Shown here piece after piece: positions 20,985-32,118 of a DNA stretch of 64,000 bases. A model generated the notes under the pieces. The model searched no databases. It was not told the DNA's origin and worked only from the letters and a program-made list of their open reading frames with translations. The DNA is from Betaproteobacteria bacterium (GTDB taxonomy: Bacteria > Pseudomonadota > Gammaproteobacteria > Burkholderiales > Usitatibacteraceae): positions 1-64,000 of the forward strand of contig JADJSD010000005.1 in assembly GCA_016711875.1 (NCBI GenBank), written 5' to 3'. The translations under genes were made by a program, and so were the position numbers. How positions within the stretch are numbered: position 1 is the stretch's first letter; the number at the start of each line of letters is the position of its first letter.

Positions 20985-22880
20985 CTAGCGCAGGCACCCC
21001 TGCGCAACGATGGCGGCGACCCGGCCCTGGAACTCCGGACTCGCGATGAACTGCTGGCGGATGGCGCTTCTCGTGGCGCCCCCGGTGAGTTGCGAAATCC
21101 AGAACTGCACGCCGACGAGGTCGCCGCCCCGGCGCAGGAACGCGTTGTAGAGATCACCCACGAACTCGGCATTCGTGCGGTTGCGGCTCGCGTACTCGGC
21201 GCCCCCGGCGAAGCTGCCCGAGATCGCCTCCACGGTGTTGTTGACCGAACCGGCTCCCGCGCACTGCGCCGAGCGGAACTGGCTCACCCAGCTGGCGAAG
21301 CCGCCGTCATCGGGGAGCCGCGAGAGCAGGCCCCGGTAGAAATCCACGACGGTGTCGACTTCCTTGCGGGCCTGCCCGTTGCCGAAGATCGCCTGCGTGA
21401 AGCCCTGGAACTCCGTCGAGAACATGAACGACACCAACACGACCTCGCGCGGCATCCCGGAGGCGAGCTGCCCTGTCCAAAACGTGAGGCCACCCGCATC
21501 CGGGCCCCGATTGAAGAACGTGTTGTAGAGGTCCGTCACGAACCCCGCATCGTCGCGGTTGAATGACTGGTACTCGCCGCTGAAGAAGAAGAACGTCGCC
21601 ATGGCGTACCAGGTCTCGTTCACGTCGGCGCCCAGCGAGGGCAGCCTCACCTTCTCGCTTTCCCAGAAAGCCTTGCCGCCGGCGTCCGGTACGCGGCGCA
21701 GGATGGAACGGTAGTAGTGCGTCACCAGCGAGCGCTCGCCCGTCCCCGTCAGCGGGACAACAGCTGGACCTGCGCTCGTCTGCAGGGTCAGCGTGCCGGC
21801 GTGGGATCCTTCCGACCCCGGTGTGAAAGTGAGGGTCGCCATACAAGACGCCGAGGCGGCAAGTGTCGTGCAGCCGTGCGCCACGTCGAATCCCGTGGTG
21901 ACCGTGAGGGAGGTGACCGAAAGCGCGGAGACGCCGGTGTTCGTGAGCGTCACCGCCTGTCCGGGCGCGGTCGTGTTCATCGATTGCTGGCCGAAGTCGA
22001 GCGACGCGGGACTGGACGCGATCGGCGAAGACACCGCCTGGCCCATGACCGTGAACAGTCGGCTGGTGAATACGTGTGGCAACCCGTCGCCATCCGCATC
22101 CGTGGGGTCGATCGCGATCGGCGTGAGACCGTCGATCCCCACGGCAGTCACCCGCACGAAGTTGGCGTCGCAGGCGCTGCCCACCACCTCATGCGGCGTG
22201 AAGCCGTCACCCAGGTACCCGGGGGGCGCCGCCGGCAGGACGGACGGATCCCACTTCAGGAACGGCGTCACCAGGCCGTTCACGAGTTGCCCCGAGGCAA
22301 ACGGCACGTCCAGCGTGTCGTTGATCTCGCCTTTGCTGAGTCCCGATCCTGATTGCAGGGAGGAGATCTCGTACGTCTTGCTGCCCCAGGGATGTTCGAC
22401 GATGTAGTAGCCCGTGGCGTTCACGTCCATGCGGATGCGAAGGCGCTGGAACTGCGTCTGGTTGCCGTCAGCCACCGTCGCGGGCAGGAAGGTCGATTCC
22501 AGTCCCGCCACGACGCGCCCGATGATCGACGCCGGCCCGCTCGTGGCGAAGACGTTGTCGGCCAGGAACCAGAAGCCCTCGAGCCCCCGGCCGAGCGCCG
22601 CCGAGAGCGCGTTGCCCGGCTCGACGGGGTCGAAGATGCAGGGATTGGCGGCCGTGCCATCGGGCGCTCCGCTTCCCGCGAGGCACGAGGCGAGGCCGAC
22701 GCCGTTCGAATCGACGACCCGGCCGGCGAAGCCACTCGGGCGCGGGGCGCCGGCCAGCGTGATCGTGCCTGCCGGGCCTGCCGCGAAAGGCGCCGGGCTA
22801 CAGGCCGACTCCGCCGGCCGCGAAATGGAAACGACGAATGCCGTCATGGCGACGGCGCTGAGGAGAATCCGGATCGTCAT
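20985..22880 (-). CDS. secreted protein with choice-of-anchor/ASH domain and DUF4214 repeats
   Basis: A 631-residue protein with an N-terminal signal peptide (hydrophobic core AVAMTAFVV, likely cleavage after PAESA). A domain of unknown type follows to about residue 280. Next is an immunoglobulin-like 'choice-of-anchor D' or ASH segment (SLDFGQQSMNTTAPGQAVTLTNTG, with a Cys pair around HGCTTLAASASC). The C-terminal half has three copies of the DUF4214 type (YYRSILRRVPDAGGKAFW; LYNTFFNRGPDAGGLTFW; FYRGLLSRLPDDGGFASW), plus a fourth, partial one (LYNAFLRRGGDLVGVQFW). It is probably exported to the periplasm or cell surface. DUF4214 repeats occur in bacterial surface-layer and hemolysin-like proteins, with unknown role. 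It stands alone on its strand. Confidence 0.75.
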   Translation of the reverse strand: MTIRILLSAVAMTAFVVSISRPAESACSPAPFAAGPAGTITLAGAPRPSGFAGRVVDSNGVGLASCLAGSGAPDGTAANPCIFDPVEPGNALSAALGRGLEGFWFLADNVFATSGPASIIGRVVAGLESTFLPATVADGNQTQFQRLRIRMDVNATGYYIVEHPWGSKTYEISSLQSGSGLSKGEINDTLDVPFASGQLVNGLVTPFLKWDPSVLPAAPPGYLGDGFTPHEVVGSACDANFVRVTAVGIDGLTPIAIDPTDADGDGLPHVFTSRLFTVMGQAVSSPIASSPASLDFGQQSMNTTAPGQAVTLTNTGVSALSVTSLTVTTGFDVAHGCTTLAASASCMATLTFTPGSEGSHAGTLTLQTSAGPAVVPLTGTGERSLVTHYYRSILRRVPDAGGKAFWESEKVRLPSLGADVNETWYAMATFFFFSGEYQSFNRDDAGFVTDLYNTFFNRGPDAGGLTFWTGQLASGMPREVVLVSFMFSTEFQGFTQAIFGNGQARKEVDTVVDFYRGLLSRLPDDGGFASWVSQFRSAQCAGAGSVNNTVEAISGSFAGGAEYASRNRTNAEFVGDLYNAFLRRGGDLVGVQFWISQLTGGATRSAIRQQFIASPEFQGRVAAIVAQGCLR

Positions 22881-23041
22881 TCGCTGACTGCGCCCTTTCA
22901 GCCTAGGCTAGCCCCTTGCGCACAAGGACGATTGACCGGAATCAGGCGGAGCGCGCGGTTCCGCCCGGCGCGAGTTCGATTCGCGCCGCGCGACAGAGGT
23001 ACCGGATGCGGGTTTCCCTGACCGTCCCATGGAAATGGAAA

Positions 23042-23066
23042 CGCCAACCCGATGATCGGGTTGGCG
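23042..23066 (-). terminator. intrinsic terminator of tRNA-Ser
   Basis: CGCCAACCC and GGGTTGGCG form a nine-base GC-rich stem (extendable to twelve) directly after the tRNA-Ser 3' end on the minus strand. It is followed by a T-rich stretch TTTCCATTTCC (23041-23031). Confidence 0.75.
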
Positions 23067-23073
23067 CTTGAAT

Positions 23074-23164
23074 TGGCGGAGAGGGCGGGATTCGAACCCG
23101 CGTTAGGCTATTAACCTAAACACGCTTTCCAGGCGTGCGACTTAAACCGCTCATCCACCTCTCC
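23074..23164 (-). tRNA. tRNA-Ser (anticodon GGA)
   Basis: The minus strand gives a 91-base type II tRNA: acceptor GGAGAGG paired with CCTCTCC, anticodon loop CTGGAAA (GGA), a long variable arm (GTTTAGGTTAATAGCCTAAC), T-loop TTCGAAT and encoded CCA. It reads UCC/UCU serine codons. It lies about 70 bases downstream of lptF on the same strand and has its own terminator. Confidence 0.97.
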
Positions 23165-23235
23165 GGGGATGTTGCTGTCTTCCCTTGGGGAAGCCGGAAA
23201 TTATACCTTGCCCGCCCTTCCCGGGCGAGCCTCGC

Positions 23236-24315
23236 CTAGCCGCGGCCGACCAGGAGACGCCGGGGAAGCACCTGCCGCGTGAGGAGCCAGGCGATCACGA
23301 GGGCCACGACGAGGTGCACCGGCCACAGGCCCACCCAGCCCGGGATCTTCCCCTGCGCCGTCCAGGCCTGGAAGATCGACAGCAGGTTGTTGTAGAGCGT
23401 GTAGGCCAGCACCGCCAGCACCAGGTTCCACGAGCGCCCCTGCCGGGGGTTCACGAAGGAAAGCGGCACGGCGAAGAGCGCCATCAGCACCACGGAGAGC
23501 GGCAGCGCGATGCGCCAGTGCAACTCCGCGATGTTGTGGTTCGTCGGGTCGCCGATGAGTTCCATCGTGTCGAGGGCCTTGGCGGGCGGCGTCTCCTTCT
23601 TGGTCTCCTTCGGCTCGATGCGGATGGCGTAGCGGTCGAAATCCACCGTCTTGTAGTCGAGCGTGCCCGGCGTTCCCTCGTAGCGGCGGCCGTTGAGGAG
23701 CACCACGAAACGGTCGCCGTTCTCGGCGTTCTCGATGAACCCGCGCTGCGCCACCATCACGCCCGTGCGGTTGTTCTGCGTCGACTGGACGAAGACGTTG
23801 TTCACCTCGTTGTCGCGGTCGGAGATCTTGTCGACGAAGAGCACCCGGTCGGCGCGGCGCGATTCCCGGAAGACGCCCGGAGTCACGCTCGAGACCTCGT
23901 CCCGGCTCTCGAGCAGGCGTTGGTACTCCGCGCTCTGCGCCTGGGACCAGGGGGACAACCCCAGCGAGAGCGCCCCGGCGACGAGCGCGATGGGCAGGCT
24001 GAACTGCAGCACGGGCTTCACCCAGGCCGCGATCGACTGGCCCGAGGTGAACCAGACCGTCATCTCGCTATCCCGGAAGCTGCGGGTGAGCGTGAGCAGC
24101 ACGGCCACGAAGGCGGCGATGGACAGGAGCACCGGCAGGTAGGTCAGGATCCCGAAGGCGATCAGGCCGATGACCGCCTCGGGCAGCACCGTCCCCAGGG
24201 CCGCCTTGCCCAGCAGCAGGATGAGCAGCCGCGTGAGGATGATGGCGATCAGCACCACCACCACGGCGAGCGCCACGAGGCTGAATTCGCGGATGAGGCT
24301 GCGATCGAAGATCAA
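23236..24315 (-). CDS. lptF: LPS export ABC transporter permease LptF
   Basis: A 359-residue protein of the YjgP/YjgQ family. Three N-terminal membrane helices (SLVALAVVVVLIAIILTRLL; LIAFGILTYLPVLLSIAAFVAVLLTL; FSLPIALVAGALSLGLS) precede a periplasmic beta-jellyroll part, and three C-terminal helices follow from about residue 270 (LPLSVVLMALFAVPLSFVNP). With LptG and LptB it extracts lipopolysaccharide from the inner membrane. It diverges from pepA, as is usual in betaproteobacteria. Unusually, no lptG follows: the next gene downstream is tRNA-Ser. Confidence 0.95.
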   Translation of the reverse strand: MIFDRSLIREFSLVALAVVVVLIAIILTRLLILLLGKAALGTVLPEAVIGLIAFGILTYLPVLLSIAAFVAVLLTLTRSFRDSEMTVWFTSGQSIAAWVKPVLQFSLPIALVAGALSLGLSPWSQAQSAEYQRLLESRDEVSSVTPGVFRESRRADRVLFVDKISDRDNEVNNVFVQSTQNNRTGVMVAQRGFIENAENGDRFVVLLNGRRYEGTPGTLDYKTVDFDRYAIRIEPKETKKETPPAKALDTMELIGDPTNHNIAELHWRIALPLSVVLMALFAVPLSFVNPRQGRSWNLVLAVLAYTLYNNLLSIFQAWTAQGKIPGWVGLWPVHLVVALVIAWLLTRQVLPRRLLVGRG

Positions 24316-24339
24316 GGGGCGGGAGGGGGTCGGACTTCT

Positions 24340-24369
24340 TTGACTTGGCGCATGTTAACCGGGGATAAT
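24340..24369 (+). promoter_or_regulatory. sigma-70 promoter for pepA
   Basis: A -35 box TTGACT (24340-24345) and a -10 box GATAAT (24364-24369) are separated by 18 bases, five of six matches to consensus at each. It lies 38 bases before the pepA ATG in the lptF-pepA divergent region. Confidence 0.75.
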
Positions 24370-24407
24370 CGCCGTTTCCCAAAGCGCGCTCAAGTTCAGG
24401 AAAACAA

Positions 24408-25892
24408 ATGGAATTTAGCATAAAGAGCGGCAGCCCCGCGAAGGCGAAGACCGGATGCGTGGTCGTGGGCGTCCACGAGGGACGCAAGCTGAGCGCCGCC
24501 GCGGCCGAAGTGGACAAGGCCTCCGGCGGTTTCCTCACCGAAATCCTGCGCAGCGGCGACCACGGTGGTCGCAAGGGCTCGACCCTCCTGCTGCACAAGG
24601 TGCGCAAGGTGGCGGCGGACCGCGTGCTGCTCGTGGGCCTGGGCAAATCCTCGGAATTCGCGGAAGGCCCGTACCGCGCCGCGGTCGCGGCGGCGATCCG
24701 TGCCCTCAAGGGCACGGGGGCTGTCGAGGCGGCGTTCTATCTCACGGACCTCCCGGTGCCCGGCCGCGATATCGCCTGGAAGGCCGAGCAGGCCGCCCTC
24801 CTCGCCGCGGAAGGCACCTACCGGTTCGACCGCACCAAGAGCAAGCCCGGAACGAAATCGCACTTGAAGAAAGTCGCCCTGCACGCGGAAGGCAAGGCGG
24901 ATGTCGAGGCGGCCACGGCGGCCATCGCCCGCGCCGGCGCCATCGCAGCGGGCGTCGCCATGGCCCGCGACCTCGGCAACCTGCCCGCCAATCTCTGCAC
25001 CCCGACCATCCTCGCGAACGAGGCCGAGGCCATGGCGAAGGCCCACGGACTCAAGTGCCAGGTACTGGGCGAAAAGGAGATCGCGAAGCTCGGCATGGGC
25101 TCCTTCCTGGCCGTGGCGCAAGGCAGCCGCGAGCCGCCGCGTTTCATCATCCTCGAGCATGCCGGCGGTCCGAAGGGCGTGGCCCCCGTGGTCCTGGTCG
25201 GCAAGGGCGTCACCTTCGACACGGGCGGCATCTCCCTCAAGCCCGCGGCCGAGATGGACGAGATGAAATACGACATGTGCGGCGCGGCGAGCGTCATCGC
25301 CACGATGAAGGCCGTCGCCCTCATGAAGCTGCCGCTCAACGTGGTGGCCCTGGTGCCCGCCACGGAGAACATGCCCGGCGGCAAGGCCGTGAAGCCCGGC
25401 GACGTGGTGACCACGATGTCCGGCCAGACGGTCGAGATCCTCAACACCGACGCCGAGGGCCGCCTCATCCTGTGCGACGCCCTCACCTACGCCGAGCGCT
25501 ACAAGCCCGCCGCCGTCGTCGACGTGGCGACTCTCACCGGGGCCATGGTCATCTCGCTCGGGCACATCGCCACGGGCCTCTTCGCGAACGACGACGCCCT
25601 CGCGTGGGAACTGGTCGCCTCGGGCAACGCCGCCTGGGACCGCGCCTGGCACTTGCCGATGTGGGACGACTACCAGGAGGCGCTCAAGAGCAACTTCGCC
25701 GACATGCCCAACGTCGGCCCCAGGCCGGGCGGCGCCATCACCGCGGCCTGCTTCCTGTCACGCTTCGCCAAGGCCTACAAGTGGGCGCACCTCGATATCG
25801 CCGGTTCCGCCTGGAAGAGCGGCGCGGAGAAAGGCGCCACCGGCCGTCCCGTGGCCCTGCTCGCGCACTTCCTGGCTCGGCGGGCGGCGTGA
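24408..25892 (+). CDS. pepA: leucyl aminopeptidase PepA
   Basis: A 494-residue M17 aminopeptidase. The C-terminal catalytic domain has the metal- and substrate-binding segments VGKGVTFDTGGISLKP, KYDMCGAA and the family signature NTDAEGRL (N346 to L353), plus DVATLTGAM. It removes N-terminal residues from peptides as a hexamer with two metal ions; in E. coli the homologue also binds DNA in Xer recombination and carAB control. AGGAAAA precedes the ATG. holC starts inside its stop codon, the conserved pepA-holC-valS order. Confidence 0.97.
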   Translation: MEFSIKSGSPAKAKTGCVVVGVHEGRKLSAAAAEVDKASGGFLTEILRSGDHGGRKGSTLLLHKVRKVAADRVLLVGLGKSSEFAEGPYRAAVAAAIRALKGTGAVEAAFYLTDLPVPGRDIAWKAEQAALLAAEGTYRFDRTKSKPGTKSHLKKVALHAEGKADVEAATAAIARAGAIAAGVAMARDLGNLPANLCTPTILANEAEAMAKAHGLKCQVLGEKEIAKLGMGSFLAVAQGSREPPRFIILEHAGGPKGVAPVVLVGKGVTFDTGGISLKPAAEMDEMKYDMCGAASVIATMKAVALMKLPLNVVALVPATENMPGGKAVKPGDVVTTMSGQTVEILNTDAEGRLILCDALTYAERYKPAAVVDVATLTGAMVISLGHIATGLFANDDALAWELVASGNAAWDRAWHLPMWDDYQEALKSNFADMPNVGPRPGGAITAACFLSRFAKAYKWAHLDIAGSAWKSGAEKGATGRPVALLAHFLARRAA

Positions 25893-26311
25893 CGAGGATC
25901 GACTTCTACCACTACGCGGACGACAAGCTGCATTTCGCCTGCCGCCTGGCGACGAAGGCCTTCGAGCGCGACAACAAGGTGGTGGCCTACTCGTCGGATC
26001 CGAAGGTGCTCTCGGCCTTCGACCGGCTGCTCTGGACCTTCCAGTCCGTGAAGTTCGTGCCCCACTGCCGCGCGGGCGAGCCCATCGCGGCCGAGACGCC
26101 CGTCGTCCTCGCCACCGCCGGCGAGGAAGTGCCGCACCACGATGTGCTGCTCAACCTGGACGACGAGTGGCCCCCGTTTTTCGCCTCGTTCGAGCGCCTG
26201 CTCGAGATCGTGGCCGTGGACGACGAGGACAAGCGCAGGGCCCGCGGCCGCTACGCGTTCTACAAGAAGCGCGGCTACGAGATCCGCGTGAACGCCATCG
26301 AGGCCGCCTGA
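25889..26311 (+). CDS. holC: DNA polymerase III chi subunit HolC
   Basis: A 140-residue protein beginning VTRIDFYHYADDK, with the HolC segments FACRLATKAFERDNKV, LLWTFQSVKFVPHC and VLLNLDDEWPP. Chi links the clamp loader to SSB on the lagging strand. It starts at a GTG overlapping the pepA stop (GTGA), so it is likely translationally coupled. Its position between pepA and valS is the classic one. Confidence 0.95.
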   Translation: MTRIDFYHYADDKLHFACRLATKAFERDNKVVAYSSDPKVLSAFDRLLWTFQSVKFVPHCRAGEPIAAETPVVLATAGEEVPHHDVLLNLDDEWPPFFASFERLLEIVAVDDEDKRRARGRYAFYKKRGYEIRVNAIEAA

Positions 26312-26316
26312 TCGCC

Positions 26317-26676
26317 ATGGCCGACGAACGCGACCTCCTCGGCGCCGCCGACGCCCTCCTGCACCGCCATGCGCCGGCGCAGTCCTCCCCGGATGACGAC
26401 GCCGTGCCCACGCTCACCGAACTCATCGCGCCGGGACAGCGCACCGCGCCGCCCGAACCGCCGCCGAGCGACGCCTTCACGCGCGAGATCGTCGCGGAGG
26501 TCGTGGCGGAGGTCGAGGCACGACTCGCGCGCGACCTCGAGCGGCGCCTCACGCAACACCTGGTGGCCGAAGTGCAGGCCGCCGTCGGCGCGGCACTGGG
26601 CGACCTCCGGCAGGACCTCGCCAATGCCGTCGGCGACGCGGTGGCCGACGCGCTCTCCCGCCGCCCTCCCCGCTAG
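26317..26676 (+). CDS. hypothetical protein between holC and valS
   Basis: A 119-residue protein, five bases after holC. The first half is Pro/Asp-rich (PTLTELIAPG); the second half is one long amphipathic helix (AFTREIVAEVVAEVEARLARDLERRLTQHLVAEVQAAV), suggesting a coiled coil. Proteins of this sort, with a 'DxxPxLTE' segment and helical tail, are common at this place in betaproteobacteria, without known function. It has no signal peptide or membrane helix. It is likely co-transcribed with holC and valS. Confidence 0.7.
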   Translation: MADERDLLGAADALLHRHAPAQSSPDDDAVPTLTELIAPGQRTAPPEPPPSDAFTREIVAEVVAEVEARLARDLERRLTQHLVAEVQAAVGAALGDLRQDLANAVGDAVADALSRRPPR

Positions 26677-26724
26677 ACTCGACCCTCGAATCGCCGCCGG
26701 CCTCGCCCGGCGCACCGGAACGCC

Positions 26725-29487
<2,763 letters not shown>

Positions 29488-29501
29488 GAGCGGCGCCCCC
29501 C

Positions 29502-30773
29502 TTGGAGCTGCCGCAAAGCCTGCGGGCGCTGCGTTCGCCGAACTTCCGGCGCTACTACGCCGGGCAGGCCGTCTCGATGATCGGCACGTGGATGCAGTCG
29601 ATCGCGCTCATGTGGCTCGCCTACAAGCTCACGGGCTCCACGGTTTTCACGGGGCTCGTGGGCTTCCTCAACTCCGTGCCCTATCTCGTGCTCTCGCCCG
29701 TGGCGGGGGTGGTGGGAGACCGCTTCGACCGGCGCCGCATCCTGATGACGGTGCTCACGCTCATGGGCCTGCAGGCCCTCGCTCTCACGCTGCTTTCGGG
29801 CTTCGGCCTCATCACCCCGGCGCTCCTCGCGACGCTCGCGCTCGTGGGCGGGCTCGCCAATTCCTTCGAGACGCCCACCCGGCAGGCCTTCTTCGTGCAG
29901 ATCCTCGACCACCGCGAGGACCTCCCCAACGCCATCGCGCTCAATTCGATCCTCATGAACGGCGCGCGCTTCGTGGGGCCGTCCCTCGGCGGGATCGCCA
30001 TCGCGGCGGCCGGCGAGACCTTCTGCTTCGCCGTGAACGCCGTGAGCTACCTCGCGGTGCTCGCCGCGCTGCGCGGCACCCGCACCGTGAACAAGCCGCC
30101 CCTGCGAGCCGAGACACATGTCCTGGCGGACCTGGCCGACGGCTGGCGTTACGCCCTCGGCTTCTACCCCATCCGGCGAATGCTGCTCGTCCTCGCGACG
30201 GTGAGCATCACGATCGGTCCCTATTCCTCGCTCATGCCGGCCATCGCGGTGAAGACCTTCTCGCAGGGCGCGGGCCTCGTGGGTTTCTTCATCGGCTGCG
30301 TGGGCCTGGGCGCGGTGATCGCCGCGGCGAGCCTCGCGCGCCGCCCATCCGTGCGCGGTCTCGCGAAGTGGATCCCGATCGCGCTCGTGCTGGCGGGAGC
30401 CGGCGCGATCGGCTTTTGCTTTTCGCGCACGGTGTGGCTGTCGGCGCTCTTCATGGTGCTTGCCGGCTTCGGCATGTTCCTCACCTCGTCGACCTGCAAC
30501 ACGATCATCCAGTCGGTGATCGACGACGACAAGCGCGGCCGCGTGATGAGCTACTACACGATGTTCTTCATCGGTTCGCTGCCCATCGGGCACCTGGGCG
30601 CGGGCTGGCTGGCCGAGCACATCGGGGCGCCGTACACCTTTCTCGCCGGAGGCATCGCCTGCGCCCTGGCGGGATGCGCGTTCGCGCTGGCCCTGCCTTC
30701 CTTCCGCGAGGGCCTGCGGCCGCTCTACGTGAGCCGGGGTATCATCCCCGCGACCGGAGACAAGCCCCGATGA
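29502..30773 (+). CDS. MFS transporter of the EntS/MFS_3 type
   Basis: A 423-residue protein with about twelve membrane helices. The N-terminus (LRALRSPNFRRYYAGQAVSMIGTWMQSIALMWLAY) and the loop motif GDRFDRRR after helix 2 are typical of the MFS_3 (enterobactin-exporter-like) group. The substrate cannot be told. The start is a TTG at 29502, 14 bases after the valS stop; it has GGAG upstream, and no in-frame ATG occurs before residue 26. The stop overlaps the start of the enoyl-CoA hydratase gene by four bases. Confidence 0.85.
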   Translation: MELPQSLRALRSPNFRRYYAGQAVSMIGTWMQSIALMWLAYKLTGSTVFTGLVGFLNSVPYLVLSPVAGVVGDRFDRRRILMTVLTLMGLQALALTLLSGFGLITPALLATLALVGGLANSFETPTRQAFFVQILDHREDLPNAIALNSILMNGARFVGPSLGGIAIAAAGETFCFAVNAVSYLAVLAALRGTRTVNKPPLRAETHVLADLADGWRYALGFYPIRRMLLVLATVSITIGPYSSLMPAIAVKTFSQGAGLVGFFIGCVGLGAVIAAASLARRPSVRGLAKWIPIALVLAGAGAIGFCFSRTVWLSALFMVLAGFGMFLTSSTCNTIIQSVIDDDKRGRVMSYYTMFFIGSLPIGHLGAGWLAEHIGAPYTFLAGGIACALAGCAFALALPSFREGLRPLYVSRGIIPATGDKPR

Positions 30774-31555
30774 CCGACCCCGTCCTCGTCGAACGCCGCG
30801 GCGCCTGCGCGGTCCTCACGCTCAATCGTCCGGAAAAGCTGAACGCGCTCGACGGCGCGCTGATGGACGAACTCGACCGGGCGACGCGAGCCGTATCGGA
30901 AGATCCCGACGTGCGTGCCGTCATGGTCCGCGGCGCCGGCCGCGCCTTCATGGCCGGCGGCGACGTCGCGGCCTTCCACGCGAACCTCGCCACCCTCGCG
31001 CGGGATTTCCCGGCCATGGGCCAGAGCTTCCACGCGAGCGTGAAGCGCCTTCGCACCATGGACAAGCCCGTCCTCGCCTGCGTGCACGGCGCGGTGGCGG
31101 GCGGGGGCCTGTCGGTGATGCTCGCGTGCGACCTCGCGATCGCCTCGCGCGACGCGCTCTTCTCCCTCGCCTACGCCAACATCGGCACCTCGCCCGACGG
31201 TGGCAGCTCCTTCACGTTGCCGCGCATCGTGGGGCTACGCAAGGCGCTCGAGCTGGCGTTCCTGGGCGAGCGAATCGGCGCGGACCAGGCGCTGGAGCTG
31301 GGGCTCGTGAACTGGGTGGTGGAGCCGGCGGAACTGGAGGCGCGCGCGTTCGACGTGCTGGAGCGCCTCGCGGCCGGCCCGACCTTCGCGCTCGCCCGCA
31401 CGAAGGCCCTTTTCAACGAGACATGGGAACGGCCACTCGCCGCACAACTCGATGCGGAACTGGCGGCGTTCACCCGGTGCGTGGAGACGGCCGACTTCGC
31501 GGAAGGCACGGGGGCCTTCGTCGGCAAGAGGAAGCCCGGCTTCACCGGGCGCTAG
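30770..31555 (+). CDS. enoyl-CoA hydratase/isomerase family protein
   Basis: A 261-residue crotonase-fold protein of normal length. It has the oxyanion-hole segments RAFMAGGDVAAF and HGAVAGGGLSVMLACDLAIA. The usual catalytic pair of EchA (two Glu) is not fully conserved: the second region reads NIGTSPDGGSSFTLPRIVG, with Asp in the DGG position, closer to isomerase-type members. It may act in fatty acid or aromatic acyl-CoA metabolism. It overlaps the MFS gene by four bases (ATGA). Confidence 0.85.
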   Translation: MTDPVLVERRGACAVLTLNRPEKLNALDGALMDELDRATRAVSEDPDVRAVMVRGAGRAFMAGGDVAAFHANLATLARDFPAMGQSFHASVKRLRTMDKPVLACVHGAVAGGGLSVMLACDLAIASRDALFSLAYANIGTSPDGGSSFTLPRIVGLRKALELAFLGERIGADQALELGLVNWVVEPAELEARAFDVLERLAAGPTFALARTKALFNETWERPLAAQLDAELAAFTRCVETADFAEGTGAFVGKRKPGFTGR

Positions 31556-31595
31556 GTGCCCGGGCGAAGCCCTGGGCCCGGAACGCCGGAGGCGA

Positions 31596-31832
31596 TCAGC
31601 GTTTCTTCATGAAGAACGTGAACTCGGCGCCTTCCGTATGGGAAAGCAACTCGTTGCCCGTCTGGCGGCAGAACGCCTGAAAATCCTTCACGGAGCCCGG
31701 GTCCGTCGCCATGACCTTCAGGACCTGGCCGGCCGTGAGGTCGGAAAGGGCCTTCTTGGCGCGCAGGATGGGCAAGGGGCAGTTCAGTCCGCGGACATCG
31801 AGTTCGCGGTCGGCGGGAATGGTCGTCGTCAT
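31596..31832 (-). CDS. TusA-like sulfurtransferase/redox protein
   Basis: A 78-residue protein with the TusA/SirA motif CPLPILRAKKAL (C18 as the persulfide-carrying Cys in GLNCPLP). Family members pass sulfur for tRNA thiolation, molybdenum cofactor or dissimilatory sulfur metabolism; the YedF branch has been linked to selenium. GGAGAAAGAC precedes the ATG. It converges on the enoyl-CoA hydratase gene and diverges from chrA. Which pathway it serves cannot be told; moaC and soxXA lie within 5 kb. Confidence 0.88.
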   Translation of the reverse strand: MTTTIPADRELDVRGLNCPLPILRAKKALSDLTAGQVLKVMATDPGSVKDFQAFCRQTGNELLSHTEGAEFTFFMKKR

Positions 31833-32019
31833 GTCTTTCTCCGGAGCCGGGCGATTCTAACATCGGTCCGCCGCCGGCACGATTCAAGGCCGATTGCGCC
31901 GGGACGGGACCGGCGGGTAGGATTCGCCCACCGGGGAATCGCGGCCCCCCGGCGCCCTTCACGGGCAAGACGGTGTCCCGTCCAAGGCCAGCGCCTCTTC
32001 CCGCTCCCCTGAGGACGCC

Positions 32020-32118
32020 ATGGACACCGAAGCCCTTCCTGCCCCCCCCCAACGATCGCTCGTCTCGCACGGCACGGCCCGGGCGCCGGTCATCCTCGGC
32101 CCGGCGCATCGGGCATGA
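32020..32118 (+). CDS. possible short leader open frame upstream of chrA, containing a poly-C tract
   Basis: A 32-codon frame (starting MDTEALPAPPQ) has a strong GAGGA site six bases before its ATG, and its TGA overlaps the chrA ATG (ATGA). It contains a run of nine C (32042-32050). One additional C would fuse this frame to chrA without a stop. It may be a coupling leader peptide, an N-terminal extension of ChrA hidden by a miscounted homopolymer, or chance. Confidence 0.35.
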   Translation: MDTEALPAPPQRSLVSHGTARAPVILGPAHRA

